A stretch of 64,000 bases of DNA, taken from Candidatus Rifleibacteriota bacterium (lineage in GTDB: Bacteria; Muiribacteriota; Ozemobacteria; Ozemobacterales; Ozemobacteraceae). Shown here piece after piece: positions 1 to 8,623 of the stretch; positions within the stretch are counted from its first letter, which is position 1; every line of letters starts with the position of its first letter. The stretch spans positions 108,154 to 172,153 of the forward strand of contig JAAYVD010000123.1 of the NCBI GenBank assembly GCA_012517355.1, read 5' to 3'. A program made the position numbers and the translations under genes. The notes under the pieces are model-generated. The model was not told the DNA's origin and searched no databases. It worked only from the letters and a program-made list of their open reading frames with translations.

Positions 1-1
1 T

Positions 2-1510
2 GTCGGCAAGCTGATCTCCTTCCAGAAGGCCCAGAACGACTTCGAGGAATTCGAGCTGAAATTCGAGGAACTGGCCGCCCCCTACGTGCCGCCGGTCGAC
101 GTGGCGTTCGACCTGTTCAAGACGGCCAACGGGTCCGAGGACGAGAGCGCCACGGTGCGCCTGGTCTACGACAACAACCAGGGTTGGTATGCCCGTTGGA
201 AGCTGATCAACGAGGCGCGCTCCTCGATCGACCTGCAGTATTTCATCGTCGAGGACGACATCTTCGGCATGGCCCTGTGCGGGGCGTTGCTGAAGAAGGC
301 GCGCGAGGGCATCAAGATCCGGTTCATGATGGACGCCCGCGGCACCAAGGGCTTCACCCGCAAGCTGATGGGCCAGGATTTCATCCAGGAGCTGGTGGCC
401 TTCCCCAACGTCGAGGTGAAGGTGTTCAACCCGGTCCACACCAACCTGGCCACGATGCTGCTCGACATCCGCAAGATCATGTCCTCGAACCACGACAAGA
501 TCGTCGTGGTCGATGAGGAATACGCCGTCATCGGCGGTCGCAACGTGTCGAGCCACTACTTCGTCCTGCCCGAGGATATGCCCGAGTGCTACCGTGACTG
601 CGACGTCGTGATCCACAGCCCGGCGGTCGCGAAGCAGCTGGCCTACGCCTTCGAGGAGGAGTTCAAACCCCTCAAACAATACTCGATCCAGAAGGACCTG
701 TGGGGCAACATCGACATCATGAGCAAGGAACTGGAAGCCGCGCTCAAGGCGATGGATTTCTACATCCGCGGCGACGGCCTCTTCCAGGTCAAGGGCGGCG
801 ACAAGCGCACCGTCAAGGCCCTTACCGAATACAACGCGGAACTGTCCCAGTACAAGCTCATGACCCGGTTCGAGTCGTTCTCGCTGCTCGAAGGTTCGCA
901 TGTGGCGGCGGTCAAGATCATCGACAAGCACTCCCTGTTCGGGGAGCGCAACGACATCACCGACCAGCTGGTGAAGTTCATCGACGGAGCCCGGCAGGAG
1001 ATCATCATCCAGAACCCCTACGTGGTGCTCACCGAGCGGGCCGAAGCCGCCCTGAAGCGTGCCGCCAAACGCGGGGTCCGCATCTACATCCACACCAACA
1101 GCCCCGCCTCGACCGACAGCCTGGCCACGCAGGCGATGTTCTACGGCGACTGGAAGCGCATCCTCAAAGAGATCCACACCTGCCGCATCTTCACCTACTA
1201 CGGCAAGCGGAAGCTCCACGCCAAGAACTTCTGCTTCGACGGCAAACTCGGCATCATCGGCACCTACAACATGGACTACATGAGCGAGGACATCAACTCC
1301 GAGGTGGTGGCGGCCATCAAGTCCACCGCCTTCGCCCGGGAGCTGCGCACCGAGATCTTCGGCGACATCGCCCAGTCCAAGGAATACAAGATCTCGGTCG
1401 ACGCCAACGGCAAGGTGCACGCCGTCTTCGGCCCCGACGACCTGCCCGGCAAGAACACCTGGCTGATGAAGGTCATGTCGAAGATGACCTTCATCAAGAA
1501 GCTCATCTGA
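2..1510 (+). CDS. Phospholipase D-family (cardiolipin synthase-like) protein, 5' partial
   Basis: The reading frame is open to the left edge, so the gene starts outside the window; a GTG at 86 is in frame but not needed as a start. About 502 residues are visible. Two HxKxxxxD signatures are present, NHDKIVVVD and LHAKNFCFD, each followed by a Gly and Asn as in the HKD active sites of phospholipase D, cardiolipin synthase and phosphatidylserine synthase. Two HKD copies in one chain fit cardiolipin synthase of the ClsC/YmdC kind, which joins phosphatidyl groups at the inner membrane. No membrane segment is visible in this part. The gene ends 30 bases before a strong terminator, so it closes its operon. 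Substrate is inferred from family only; another PLD phosphodiesterase is possible. Confidence 0.85.
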   Translation, partial: VGKLISFQKAQNDFEEFELKFEELAAPYVPPVDVAFDLFKTANGSEDESATVRLVYDNNQGWYARWKLINEARSSIDLQYFIVEDDIFGMALCGALLKKAREGIKIRFMMDARGTKGFTRKLMGQDFIQELVAFPNVEVKVFNPVHTNLATMLLDIRKIMSSNHDKIVVVDEEYAVIGGRNVSSHYFVLPEDMPECYRDCDVVIHSPAVAKQLAYAFEEEFKPLKQYSIQKDLWGNIDIMSKELEAALKAMDFYIRGDGLFQVKGGDKRTVKALTEYNAELSQYKLMTRFESFSLLEGSHVAAVKIIDKHSLFGERNDITDQLVKFIDGARQEIIIQNPYVVLTERAEAALKRAAKRGVRIYIHTNSPASTDSLATQAMFYGDWKRILKEIHTCRIFTYYGKRKLHAKNFCFDGKLGIIGTYNMDYMSEDINSEVVAAIKSTAFARELRTEIFGDIAQSKEYKISVDANGKVHAVFGPDDLPGKNTWLMKVMSKMTFIKKLI

Positions 1511-1541
1511 GCCCTCGTTCCTGACCTTCGGTTTCTCCAGA

Positions 1542-1569
1542 CCCCGCCGGATCACCGGCGGGGTTTTTT
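1542..1569 (+). terminator. Rho-independent terminator after the PLD-family gene
   Basis: A perfect 9-bp GC stem (1542-1550 with 1555-1563) and a 4-base loop are followed directly by six T residues. It begins 31 bases after the stop codon of the PLD-family gene. This is the cleanest intrinsic terminator in the window. The 200 bases that follow, up to the end of purD, hold nothing I recognise. Confidence 0.93.
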
Positions 1570-1771
1570 GCCCTGGGGAGATGTGCCGGAGAGCGTCGTC
1601 CATCGTTCCCCCGCCGGGGGGCTGAAAAGGACAAGCCAAGAGCACCCGGCCGGGGATGACCGCGGCTGGACACGGACGAGTGGCCCGGCATCCGGCTCGG
1701 CCTTCATAAGACAGGCGATGGCGGGCTGGAACCAAGAGGACGGGCGAGGGGAAGGCCTGACGGGCGGAAAA

Positions 1772-3013
1772 TCAGCTCTCGGCGCCGATGTCGTTGCGGT
1801 AGTGGACGTTCTGCAGCGACAACCGCGACAGGTCGGCGTAGCACTTGCGGCGCGCCTCGGCCAGGGTTTCCCCGACCGCCGACAGGGTGATGAGCCGGCC
1901 GCCGCGGAAGGTGAAGCGCTGGTCCTTCTCGCTCCAGGTGCTGCCGGAGTGGAACACGTTGGTGTCGGTGAGTTCCTCGAGGCCCTTGACGGTGGGCTCG
2001 GCCGACTCGTCGGCGGGGTAGCCGGCGCGGGCGATGACGACGGAGACGGCGGAGTTGCGGCCGAAGGCCACTTCGGAGCCGGTGGCGTCGAGGCGGCCGA
2101 GGGCGCAGTCCATCAGCAGGGTGGCGAGGTTGCCGCGGAAGCGGACGAGGATGCTCTGGGTCTCTGGGTCGCCGAGGCGGGCGTTGATCTCCATGACCTT
2201 CGGGCCGGTGGTGGTCAGGATCAGGTGCATCGACAGGAAACCGCGGTAGATCAGCTTGTCGGCCTTCAGACCGTTGACGGCGGGGGTGATGATGCGGGTG
2301 CGGATGCGCTCCTCGAGCTCGGGGGTCAGGCCGGGGAAGGGGCAGACCGAGCCCAGCCCGCCGGTCGTGGCGCCGGTTTCCCCGTCGCCGGCCCGCTTGT
2401 ATTCGCGCGAGCTGCTGAAACTGACCCACTGGTTGCCGTCGGTCAGGATGGAATACGAGCATTCGATGCCGGTCAGGCGCTCCTGCAGGATGACGGGGGG
2501 GCCGTGCTTCTTCAGGAGGCGATCGACCGCCTCGAGCGCGGCGTCGGGCGAGTCGACCAGGGTCACGCCCAGGCCGCGGGAGAAGCCGTTGCCTTTGACC
2601 ACCTTCACCCAGGGGTTCTCCTCGAGGAACCGCTCGGCTTCGAGGCGGTTGGCCACGACCTGGGTCATGGGGGAAGGGATGTTGTGCTTGACCAGGAAGG
2701 AACTGGCGAACGCCTTGCTGGTCTCGATGCGGCCGGCGTCGGCGGCCGGCCCGATGACGGGGATGCCGGCGGTCATCAGGGCGTCGACGGTGCCTTCCTC
2801 GACGAAGCGCGAGGAGCCCACCACCGACAGGTCGACGTGCTCGCGGGCGAAGCGGACGAGGTCGGCGTTGGTCGAGAAGGGGATGCAGCTGCATTGCCCC
2901 TTCATGCCGTCGTTGCCGGGGCAGGCGAATAGCTTGTGGACGGAAGGCGACCGGGCCAGGGCATGGATCAACGCGTGCTCACGAGCGCCGGAACCAAGCA
3001 CCAGGATCTTCAC
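1772..3013 (-). CDS. purD: Phosphoribosylamine-glycine ligase (PurD), divergent
   Basis: Catalyses ATP-dependent joining of glycine to phosphoribosylamine, step two of purine synthesis; cytoplasmic ATP-grasp enzyme. The 413-aa length is normal. The N-terminal GSGAREHAL and PGNDG motifs, KRAGDGETGATTGGLG and INARLGDPETQ are all PurD hallmarks. The start is GTG at 3013 with GGAGGG five bases upstream. Two usually invariant stretches differ: the VGPEAPLV segment reads VGSSRFVE, and the ATP-binding loop normally written VKADGLAAGKGV reads VKGNGFSRGLGV. No other purine genes adjoin. It may be a divergent but working PurD or a neofunctionalised paralogue; family membership is secure, exact activity less so. 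Confidence 0.85.
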   Translation of the reverse strand: MKILVLGSGAREHALIHALARSPSVHKLFACPGNDGMKGQCSCIPFSTNADLVRFAREHVDLSVVGSSRFVEEGTVDALMTAGIPVIGPAADAGRIETSKAFASSFLVKHNIPSPMTQVVANRLEAERFLEENPWVKVVKGNGFSRGLGVTLVDSPDAALEAVDRLLKKHGPPVILQERLTGIECSYSILTDGNQWVSFSSSREYKRAGDGETGATTGGLGSVCPFPGLTPELEERIRTRIITPAVNGLKADKLIYRGFLSMHLILTTTGPKVMEINARLGDPETQSILVRFRGNLATLLMDCALGRLDATGSEVAFGRNSAVSVVIARAGYPADESAEPTVKGLEELTDTNVFHSGSTWSEKDQRFTFRGGRLITLSAVGETLAEARRKCYADLSRLSLQNVHYRNDIGAES

Positions 3014-3054
3014 GAGAGCCCTCCACCGGATGAACTGCGACCGGAAGTTGCGGA

Positions 3055-3083
3055 ATGGTACTATGGGAGGGCCTTTTCGTCAA
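3055..3083 (-). promoter_or_regulatory. Candidate sigma-70 promoter of purD
   Basis: On the minus strand, TTGACG (3078-3083) and TACCAT (3055-3060) are 17 bp apart, about 35 bases before the purD start. The -35 matches five of six consensus bases, the -10 four of six. Confidence 0.45.
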
Positions 3084-3329
3084 CGGGGCTGCGGCCCCCA
3101 AGATCCGCGAAGGTCCCTTTTGGATGTCCCTCGGAACCGCCTCCACCTCGCCTGTGCCTTCTGTGGGGGCGGCCCCCGCAGCCGCCCCAGCCGGAGATGG
3201 AACCAGCGGGTTTTTCCCGAGCCTCGCGGATCCTGGGCGGCCGATCGGACCGGGAGGGAGGGCGGAAGGGGCCCGGATGATGCCCTGGGGCGGCTCGCGC
3301 GGTGACAGGGAGGCTTCGGTGGACCGGGG
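3084..3329. other. Intergenic spacer between purD and the S1/P1 nuclease
   Basis: Together with the purD promoter this makes a 316-bp gap. It is GC-rich with short runs of inverted GGGGC/GCCCC, but no conserved gene, clear terminator or repeat-family copy is seen. Confidence 0.5.
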
Positions 3330-4352
3330 TCAGAGCCCTGTGGCCAAAGCGGCCGGCGCGGCCGGCGGGGTTGAGGGCGGGACGATGGCCATCGTCGGGG
3401 GCTGCCGATCGGCGAGGTCGTTCAGGATGTCGGCCAGGCGGAGGCCGGCCCGCTTCAATTGCCGGTTGACCACCCGGATGTTGGCCTGCAGGTATCGTTC
3501 CTCGAGGCGGTGATCGGAGGGCAGACGATACGCGTGCCAGACGGCCGCGCGGTTGCTCTCCGCGGCCCAGCCGGCGAAAACGGCATCCCAGTCCCGGGTG
3601 CCAGGGTCACCGGGTGCCACCCCAGGCTCCGGGGTGGTTTCGAGGGAGGCGAGGTAGACGTCTTCCGCGAGACCGGTGCGGAAGATGAGCCCGCCGTCCC
3701 AGACCCGGTGCAGGTTGGACTCCTCGCCGAACAGCCACACCTTCACGGCGTTGCCGCCCTGGTCGCCGGCCGGCGCGCAGTGGAGGGGCTGGTGCAGGTC
3801 GCCCACCAGGTGGACCAGGAACATGAGCGCCTCGCGCCGTTCGGTGGGCGTGCCCGCGTCGCCCGCCAGCAGGTCACGGCAGTGGGCGGTGGCAGTGAGC
3901 AGGGCCCCCGCGGCCCCGGTCGGGGCGGGGTCGTCGTCCCATTCCCGTTGGGGGTCGAAGCTCTGGTAGTGCCAGGGAGCCGTTTCGGGGCGGTCGGGCT
4001 TGATCCGGTCGGCCCAGATGGCGACGTCGGCGAGGGATTCGCCGTCCAGGGTGGCGGCCACGAACCGCCGGGCCTCGGGGGTCAGGTGGGCCTCGGCCAG
4101 CCGTGCCACCAGCCGGTGACCGAGTTCGCCCCAGGCGAGGACGGGGGCCACGGCCGCCAACCAGAGCCCTGCGGCGACGGCGAACGCCAGGAGGCCGGTT
4201 CCCCAGGCCGGCGGCCGGACGGCACGGGAGCGGGCCGCGGCGGCGGTCGGGGTAGCGGCGGAGTGGCCCCGGAGCGGAAAACTGGTCCGGGAATCGGCGA
4301 GACTTGGCGAAACCATGTGCCAGACGATGCTCAGTCCACCCTGTGATCGCAT
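3330..4352 (-). CDS. Exported S1/P1-type zinc nuclease
   Basis: S1/P1 nucleases are secreted tri-zinc enzymes that cut single-stranded nucleic acid and 3'-nucleotides. The 340-aa precursor has a long basic N-region, a hydrophobic stretch at about 51-72 and predicted cleavage at VLA|WGELGH, which would leave Trp74 as the mature N-terminus. That matters, since the N-terminal Trp is itself a zinc ligand in this family. Other ligands are visible: GELGH, AIWAD, APWHY, HLVGDLHQPLH and NLHRVWD. The start at 4352 has GGAGG five bases upstream. The C-terminal 20 residues are Pro/Ala-rich. It is transcribed away from the LysR gene, its possible regulator. The likely role is scavenging of nucleic acids. 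Confidence 0.9.
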   Translation of the reverse strand: MRSQGGLSIVWHMVSPSLADSRTSFPLRGHSAATPTAAAARSRAVRPPAWGTGLLAFAVAAGLWLAAVAPVLAWGELGHRLVARLAEAHLTPEARRFVAATLDGESLADVAIWADRIKPDRPETAPWHYQSFDPQREWDDDPAPTGAAGALLTATAHCRDLLAGDAGTPTERREALMFLVHLVGDLHQPLHCAPAGDQGGNAVKVWLFGEESNLHRVWDGGLIFRTGLAEDVYLASLETTPEPGVAPGDPGTRDWDAVFAGWAAESNRAAVWHAYRLPSDHRLEERYLQANIRVVNRQLKRAGLRLADILNDLADRQPPTMAIVPPSTPPAAPAALATGL

Positions 4353-4488
4353 GTGGTCCTCCTGTCCTGGGGTCGGGTCCGTCGGGGTCGCCGGCTGGGG
4401 GGCCTCCCGGCCTTGGTTCCGGCCCGGCGGTCTCGGGAGCAGCCGGATTCCCTTCCCTCTCCTTCACCATCGCATGCGCGGCATATAT

Positions 4489-4519
4489 TTGACCAATTCA
4501 TAGTTTTTATAGTTATAAT
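4489..4519 (+). promoter_or_regulatory. AT-rich promoter of the LysR gene
   Basis: TTGACC (4489-4494) and a perfect TATAAT (4514-4519) are 19 bp apart in a sharply AT-rich island (4481-4530) unlike the GC-rich surroundings. Only 11 bases separate TATAAT from the ATG at 4531, so the transcript would have a leader of a few bases at most. The island lies between divergent genes and may also hold the LysR operator. Confidence 0.6.
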
Positions 4520-4530
4520 AAGAAAAACTT

Positions 4531-5409
4531 ATGGAAATCCGCGCCTTGCAGGCCTTCCTGGCCGTCACCCGCGCCGGCAGCTTCTCGAAAGCGGCCGACG
4601 AGGAGAGCGTGTCGCAGCCGGCGCTCAGCCTGACCATCCAGGCCTTGGAGCGGGACCTCGGCTGCCGGTTGTTCCACCGGGGGCGGGGCGTCAGCCTGAC
4701 GCCGGCGGGGGAACGGCTGCGGGCCCACTGCCAGCACCTGATGCCGTGGCTGGAGGACATCCGGGACGACCTGGCCCAGGTCGAGGGTGGGCTGAAAGGG
4801 ACGATCCGGCCCGGCGTGCTCGAGAGCCTGCTGCTGTACGTGATGCCGGGGCTGCTGGCGCGGTTTGCCGGCAAGCACCCGGCGGTGACCTTCCAGTTCG
4901 TGATGAAGGAGACGGCCGACATCGAGCCGGCCGTGCTGGCCGGTGACTGCCACTTCGGGCTGGTCTCGCGGCCGCCGGTGTCGCGGCGGCTCGAGGAGAT
5001 CCGGCTGACCGGGTTCCCCCACGTGCTGGTGACGGCGGCCGGCCATCGGGGCGGGGCGGCGCGCCTGCTGCGGGAGCGGCCGTTGTTCGTGCTCGGCGAC
5101 TGGCAGCAGGAGGTGCTGCGCGAGCGGACCGACCTGTTTGCGAAGAGCCCGCCGGCCACGGTGCTGCGGCCGATCAACCACGTGGCGGTGGTGCGGCAGC
5201 TGGTGGCGCGGGGGCTGGGGGCGGCGGTGCTGCCGGCCTACGTGAAGGGTCCCGACCTGCGCGTGGTACGGGCCTTCCCTGACCTGCAGATGTCGGTCTT
5301 TCTGGTGCGCAAGCCCGACCGCCGCCCCCTGGCCGCCGCCGAGCGGTTCATGGAATTCCTGCTGGGGGAATTCGGGCAGGGCGGGAAGCGGAGGCCCGGC
5401 GGGGCCTGA
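4531..5409 (+). CDS. LysR-family transcriptional regulator
   Basis: A 292-aa protein of normal LysR length. The N-terminal winged helix-turn-helix is typical: MEIRALQAFLAV at the start, then AGSFSKAADEESVSQPALS (about 16-34) as the DNA-recognition helices. The rest is the periplasmic-binding-protein-like effector domain. The start at 4531 is fixed by this conserved N-terminus even though no Shine-Dalgarno sequence precedes it, which fits a leaderless or near-leaderless mRNA. It is divergent from the S1/P1 nuclease and convergent with the kinase fusion gene that follows. By LysR convention it probably controls the divergent neighbour and itself; the effector is unknown. Confidence 0.9.
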   Translation: MEIRALQAFLAVTRAGSFSKAADEESVSQPALSLTIQALERDLGCRLFHRGRGVSLTPAGERLRAHCQHLMPWLEDIRDDLAQVEGGLKGTIRPGVLESLLLYVMPGLLARFAGKHPAVTFQFVMKETADIEPAVLAGDCHFGLVSRPPVSRRLEEIRLTGFPHVLVTAAGHRGGAARLLRERPLFVLGDWQQEVLRERTDLFAKSPPATVLRPINHVAVVRQLVARGLGAAVLPAYVKGPDLRVVRAFPDLQMSVFLVRKPDRRPLAAAERFMEFLLGEFGQGGKRRPGGA

Positions 5410-5508
5410 CGGGCCGGATTCGCAGGCAAAGTGACAACCCGCGGGCGGCGTGGCCGCGCGGGCGGAAGGGGGAGCCCCCCGGATGAGCGGGCCGGGGGTC
5501 CGGCCTGT

Positions 5509-7527
5509 TCAGGCGGCCGATTCCCGGGTGCCCGCCAGCGGTTCGACCGGGGTGGCGCTTTCCAGGAAGGCGGGGGGGAGCTTCAGGCCGAGGGTCTTGG
5601 CGGTGGCCGGGTTGATCACGGTGCGGGCGGCGGGGTTCCGGTAGATGGGCAGGGTGCCGGGCGGCTTGCCTTCGAGGATCTCGATGGCCAGGCCGGCCCC
5701 GCGGCGGCAGAGGTCGTCCCAGTCGGCGATCCGCCCGGCCAGGCCGCCGCGCTGGATGACCAGTTCGAGGGCGCAGAGGGTGGGGAAGGAGCGGACGACC
5801 GGGGCCAGGGCGGCCTCGTCGGCGACGGCGCTGACGGTGTCCGCGGGAAGGAAGACGGCCTGCACCTTCTGGGTGGCGAAATGGATGGCGGCGGCGGCGA
5901 GGTCGGCGGGGGTGCGGACATCGAAGACGGTCACCTCGAACCCCTGGCGGGCGGCCACTTCCCGGACCTCGTCGAGCTGGATCTCGGACTGCAGCTCCCC
6001 GGACTTGCAGACGACGCCGAGGCGCTTCAGGTCGGGAACCAGGGGCTCGAGGGCAGTGGCGATCTGCTGGGCCACCTCGACCCGGTAGCTGGAGCCGGCG
6101 ATGTTGTTCCCCGAGCCCGCGTAGCTGGACGCCAGGCCCATCACGACGGGATCGAAGCAGGCGACGCAGACCACCGGCACGTCGCGCTTCTTGAGATGGG
6201 TCTTGGCAGCGGTGGCGGCGGGGGAGCCGATGGCGATGATCAGGTCGAGCTTCCGGGCGAGGAACTCGCCGATCACCTCGTGCATCTTGGCAGGGTCGCC
6301 GTGGCAGTTGCGGATGACGATCTCGAGGTTCTCCTCGGGCTGGCGGAAGCGGAACCCCGCCTCTTTGAGGCGGCTTTCGATATTCTGGACGGCCCGGTCG
6401 TACTCGGGCAGGGAGTCGGAAAAGTAGATCCCGATGGATTTCTTCTGGGCATCGTAGATCTTGGCGACCTCCTCGCCGCGCAGGACCCGCAGGCCACCCT
6501 GGGCGAGGGCTCCCAACTCATCTTCCCCGGGGTAGCGCAGCACCTTTCCCAGGAAGGCCACCCGTTCCTCGATCCAGGAGGTGACCATGCGGACGTTGGC
6601 AATGCCCCCCGTGAGGATGATGGCGTCGATCTTGCCGTAGAGGGCGACGGCGCGGGCCCCGATCTCGACGGCGATCTGGTAGGACATGGCTTCCAGCACG
6701 AGGCGGGCCTTGCTGTTGCCGGCCTTGACCATCGACTCGACCTCGCTGACGTTGTTGGTGCCGAGATAGCCGACCAGACCGCCTCCGCCGACCAGCTTGC
6801 GGACGATGGTCTTCTTGTCATACTTTCCCGAAAAACACAGGTCGACCAGGGGCAGGACCGGCACCGCGCCGGCGCGCTCCGGGGAGAACGGCCCCTCCGA
6901 CATGCCGTGGTTGACCTCGATGACGCGCCCCTTGCGCAGGGCGGCGACGGTGATGCCGCCCCCCAGGTGGGCGACGATCAGGTTCAACTCATCGAGTCGC
7001 TTGCCCATGTCCTTGGCCGCCTTGCGGGCGACCGCCCGGATGTTGAGGGCGTGGAAGGTGCTCAGGCGGGGGATGTCGGCCATGCCCGAGAAGCGCGAGA
7101 TCGGCTCGAACTCGTCGACCGCCACCGGGTCGACGATGTAGGAGGGAAGGGAGTAATCCCACCCGATGCCGTAGGCGAGGACGCCGCCCAGGTTCGAGGC
7201 GTGCTGTCCCTGGTACCCGATGCGCAGGTCGGAGATCATGTGCTGGTCGACGCGGTAGGTGCCGCTCTCCATGGGCCGCAGCAGCCCGCCCCGGCCGACC
7301 ACGGCGTGGAAGGTGGCCAGGTCGTAGCCGGCCCCGACCAGGAAGGCGACGATCTCCTTCTTGCGGAACTCGTATTGGTCCCAGACCTTGTCGTATTTCT
7401 CGAGTTCGGTGGCGCTGTGGCGGAGGGTCTTCTCGCAGACGCAGGTCTCGTTCTCGAAGATGCCGAGCTTGGTCGAGGTCGAGCCGGGGTTGATGACCAG
7501 GAGGCGGAACGTCTTTTCCCCGCTCAT
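5509..7527 (-). CDS. buk: Butyrate kinase fused to an ABC substrate-binding domain, copy 1
   Basis: A 672-aa two-domain protein. Residues 1-360 are a complete butyrate/branched-chain acid kinase of the acetokinase superfamily, which makes ATP from acyl phosphate: INPGSTSTK, VAHLGGGITVAA, GPFSPERAG, LCFSGKYDKK, LTGGIA and YPGEDE are all present. Residues about 364-650 match the TrpX-like ABC substrate-binding family (PF04392 type), with IAIGSPAA, CFDPVVMGL and GSGNNIAGS. Normal butyrate kinase ends near residue 355, so this is a fusion. There is no signal peptide or membrane segment, so the binding domain must be cytoplasmic and may sense a ligand. Its ATG overlaps the dehydrogenase stop as ATGA, which indicates translational coupling. 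A second copy lies at 12496-14526. Confidence 0.88.
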   Translation of the reverse strand: MSGEKTFRLLVINPGSTSTKLGIFENETCVCEKTLRHSATELEKYDKVWDQYEFRKKEIVAFLVGAGYDLATFHAVVGRGGLLRPMESGTYRVDQHMISDLRIGYQGQHASNLGGVLAYGIGWDYSLPSYIVDPVAVDEFEPISRFSGMADIPRLSTFHALNIRAVARKAAKDMGKRLDELNLIVAHLGGGITVAALRKGRVIEVNHGMSEGPFSPERAGAVPVLPLVDLCFSGKYDKKTIVRKLVGGGGLVGYLGTNNVSEVESMVKAGNSKARLVLEAMSYQIAVEIGARAVALYGKIDAIILTGGIANVRMVTSWIEERVAFLGKVLRYPGEDELGALAQGGLRVLRGEEVAKIYDAQKKSIGIYFSDSLPEYDRAVQNIESRLKEAGFRFRQPEENLEIVIRNCHGDPAKMHEVIGEFLARKLDLIIAIGSPAATAAKTHLKKRDVPVVCVACFDPVVMGLASSYAGSGNNIAGSSYRVEVAQQIATALEPLVPDLKRLGVVCKSGELQSEIQLDEVREVAARQGFEVTVFDVRTPADLAAAAIHFATQKVQAVFLPADTVSAVADEAALAPVVRSFPTLCALELVIQRGGLAGRIADWDDLCRRGAGLAIEILEGKPPGTLPIYRNPAARTVINPATAKTLGLKLPPAFLESATPVEPLAGTRESAA

Positions 7528-8606
7528 CGTGGCGCCTCCAGGAGGGAGTGGCGCTGCCCGATCCGGCCGATGGCGGTCAGGCGGTCCCAGGCCAGGCGCA
7601 TGGCGGTTCGCAGCGGGGCCTCCTTGGCCTCCCGTGCCGTTTCGAGCAGGGTCACGGTGCGGGCATAGATCTCGGCCACCGCCCGCTCGAGCAGGGTCTT
7701 GGACAGGTTCTTGAGCTCGTGGTCGGCCTGGATCAGTTCCCCGGCGTCGATGACGACATGGGGGGTGTAGATGATGCCGGCCTTGTGGACGAGGTCGCCG
7801 GTCTCGACGTCGGGGAAGATGTTGCTGGCCCCGCCGGCGATGACCTTGCACCGCAGGCGCTCGACCCCGTTCCGGTCGACCAGGTTGCCGAGCGCGCAGG
7901 GGACGAGGATGTCGCAGCGCGTCGTCTTCACTTCCTCGGGCCGCACCATGGTGATGTCGGGGTAGGCGTCCTGGATGTTCTTGATCTTGTCGTAGTTGCG
8001 GTCGGTGATGAGGAGCTTCGCCTTCGCGGCGGCCAGGAGCTTGACCAGGTTGGATCCCAGCCGGCCGGCGCCCTGCACCAGGCAGGTCACCCCGTCGAGG
8101 CCGGCCTTGCCGAACACCACCTTGGCGGTGGCCAGGATGCCGTGCATCACGCCCTGGGCCGTCATCTCTGTGGGGTCGGCGATCCCGCCGAAGGCTTCGG
8201 GCAGCGCGTAGACGTAGCCGGTCTCGCGGCGGATGTGGCGCAGGTCGCGGCTGTCGGTGCCCACTTCCATGGTGGCCAGGAACTGGCCGCCCAGGCGCTG
8301 GATGGTCCGGCCGAAGGAGCGGAACAGGGCTTCGCTCTTGGACTCGGGGGCCCCCCAGATGATGGCCGCACCGCCGCCGAGGTCGCAGTCGGCCAGGGCC
8401 GCGCGCATGGTCATCTCCTGGGCGAGGTCGATGGCGTCGTGCAGGACCTCGTCCTGGCTGCGGTAGTCGAGCATGCGCACGCCGCCGATGGCCGGGCCGA
8501 GGCGGGTGTTGTGGATGGCCACCACGGCCTTCAACCCCACCGCCTCGTCGGAACAGAAGATCAGTTGTTCGAGACCGCCCTGCCGGATGACATCGAAGGT
8601 TTCCAT
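7524..8606 (-). CDS. Leucine dehydrogenase-like protein lacking catalytic lysines, copy 1
   Basis: A 360-aa member of the Glu/Leu/Phe/Val dehydrogenase family, which normally deaminates amino acids oxidatively with NAD. The Rossmann motif GAGRLG (179-184), VPCALG and VIAGGASN are conserved and the length is right. The active site is not: aligned with Bacillus leucine dehydrogenase, Lys68 is Arg68 (EMTMR), Lys80 is Ala80 (LGGGAAIIW) and Asp115 is Glu114 (TMEVGT). It may therefore be inactive as a deaminase, altered in substrate, or a sensor. The ATG at 8606 is chosen because copy 2 starts at the same residue; another ATG lies at 8609. AAAGGA precedes it. The 3' end is coupled to the kinase fusion. 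Confidence 0.85.
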   Translation of the reverse strand: METFDVIRQGGLEQLIFCSDEAVGLKAVVAIHNTRLGPAIGGVRMLDYRSQDEVLHDAIDLAQEMTMRAALADCDLGGGAAIIWGAPESKSEALFRSFGRTIQRLGGQFLATMEVGTDSRDLRHIRRETGYVYALPEAFGGIADPTEMTAQGVMHGILATAKVVFGKAGLDGVTCLVQGAGRLGSNLVKLLAAAKAKLLITDRNYDKIKNIQDAYPDITMVRPEEVKTTRCDILVPCALGNLVDRNGVERLRCKVIAGGASNIFPDVETGDLVHKAGIIYTPHVVIDAGELIQADHELKNLSKTLLERAVAEIYARTVTLLETAREAKEAPLRTAMRLAWDRLTAIGRIGQRHSLLEAPR

Positions 8607-8623
8607 CATTCCGTCCTTTCGCC

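Noticed and set aside
5431..7668. A 745-codon plus-strand frame opposite kinase fusion copy 1
   Set aside because: Composition typical of a shadow frame; the same kind of frame opposes copy 2, as expected from the paralogous sense genes.
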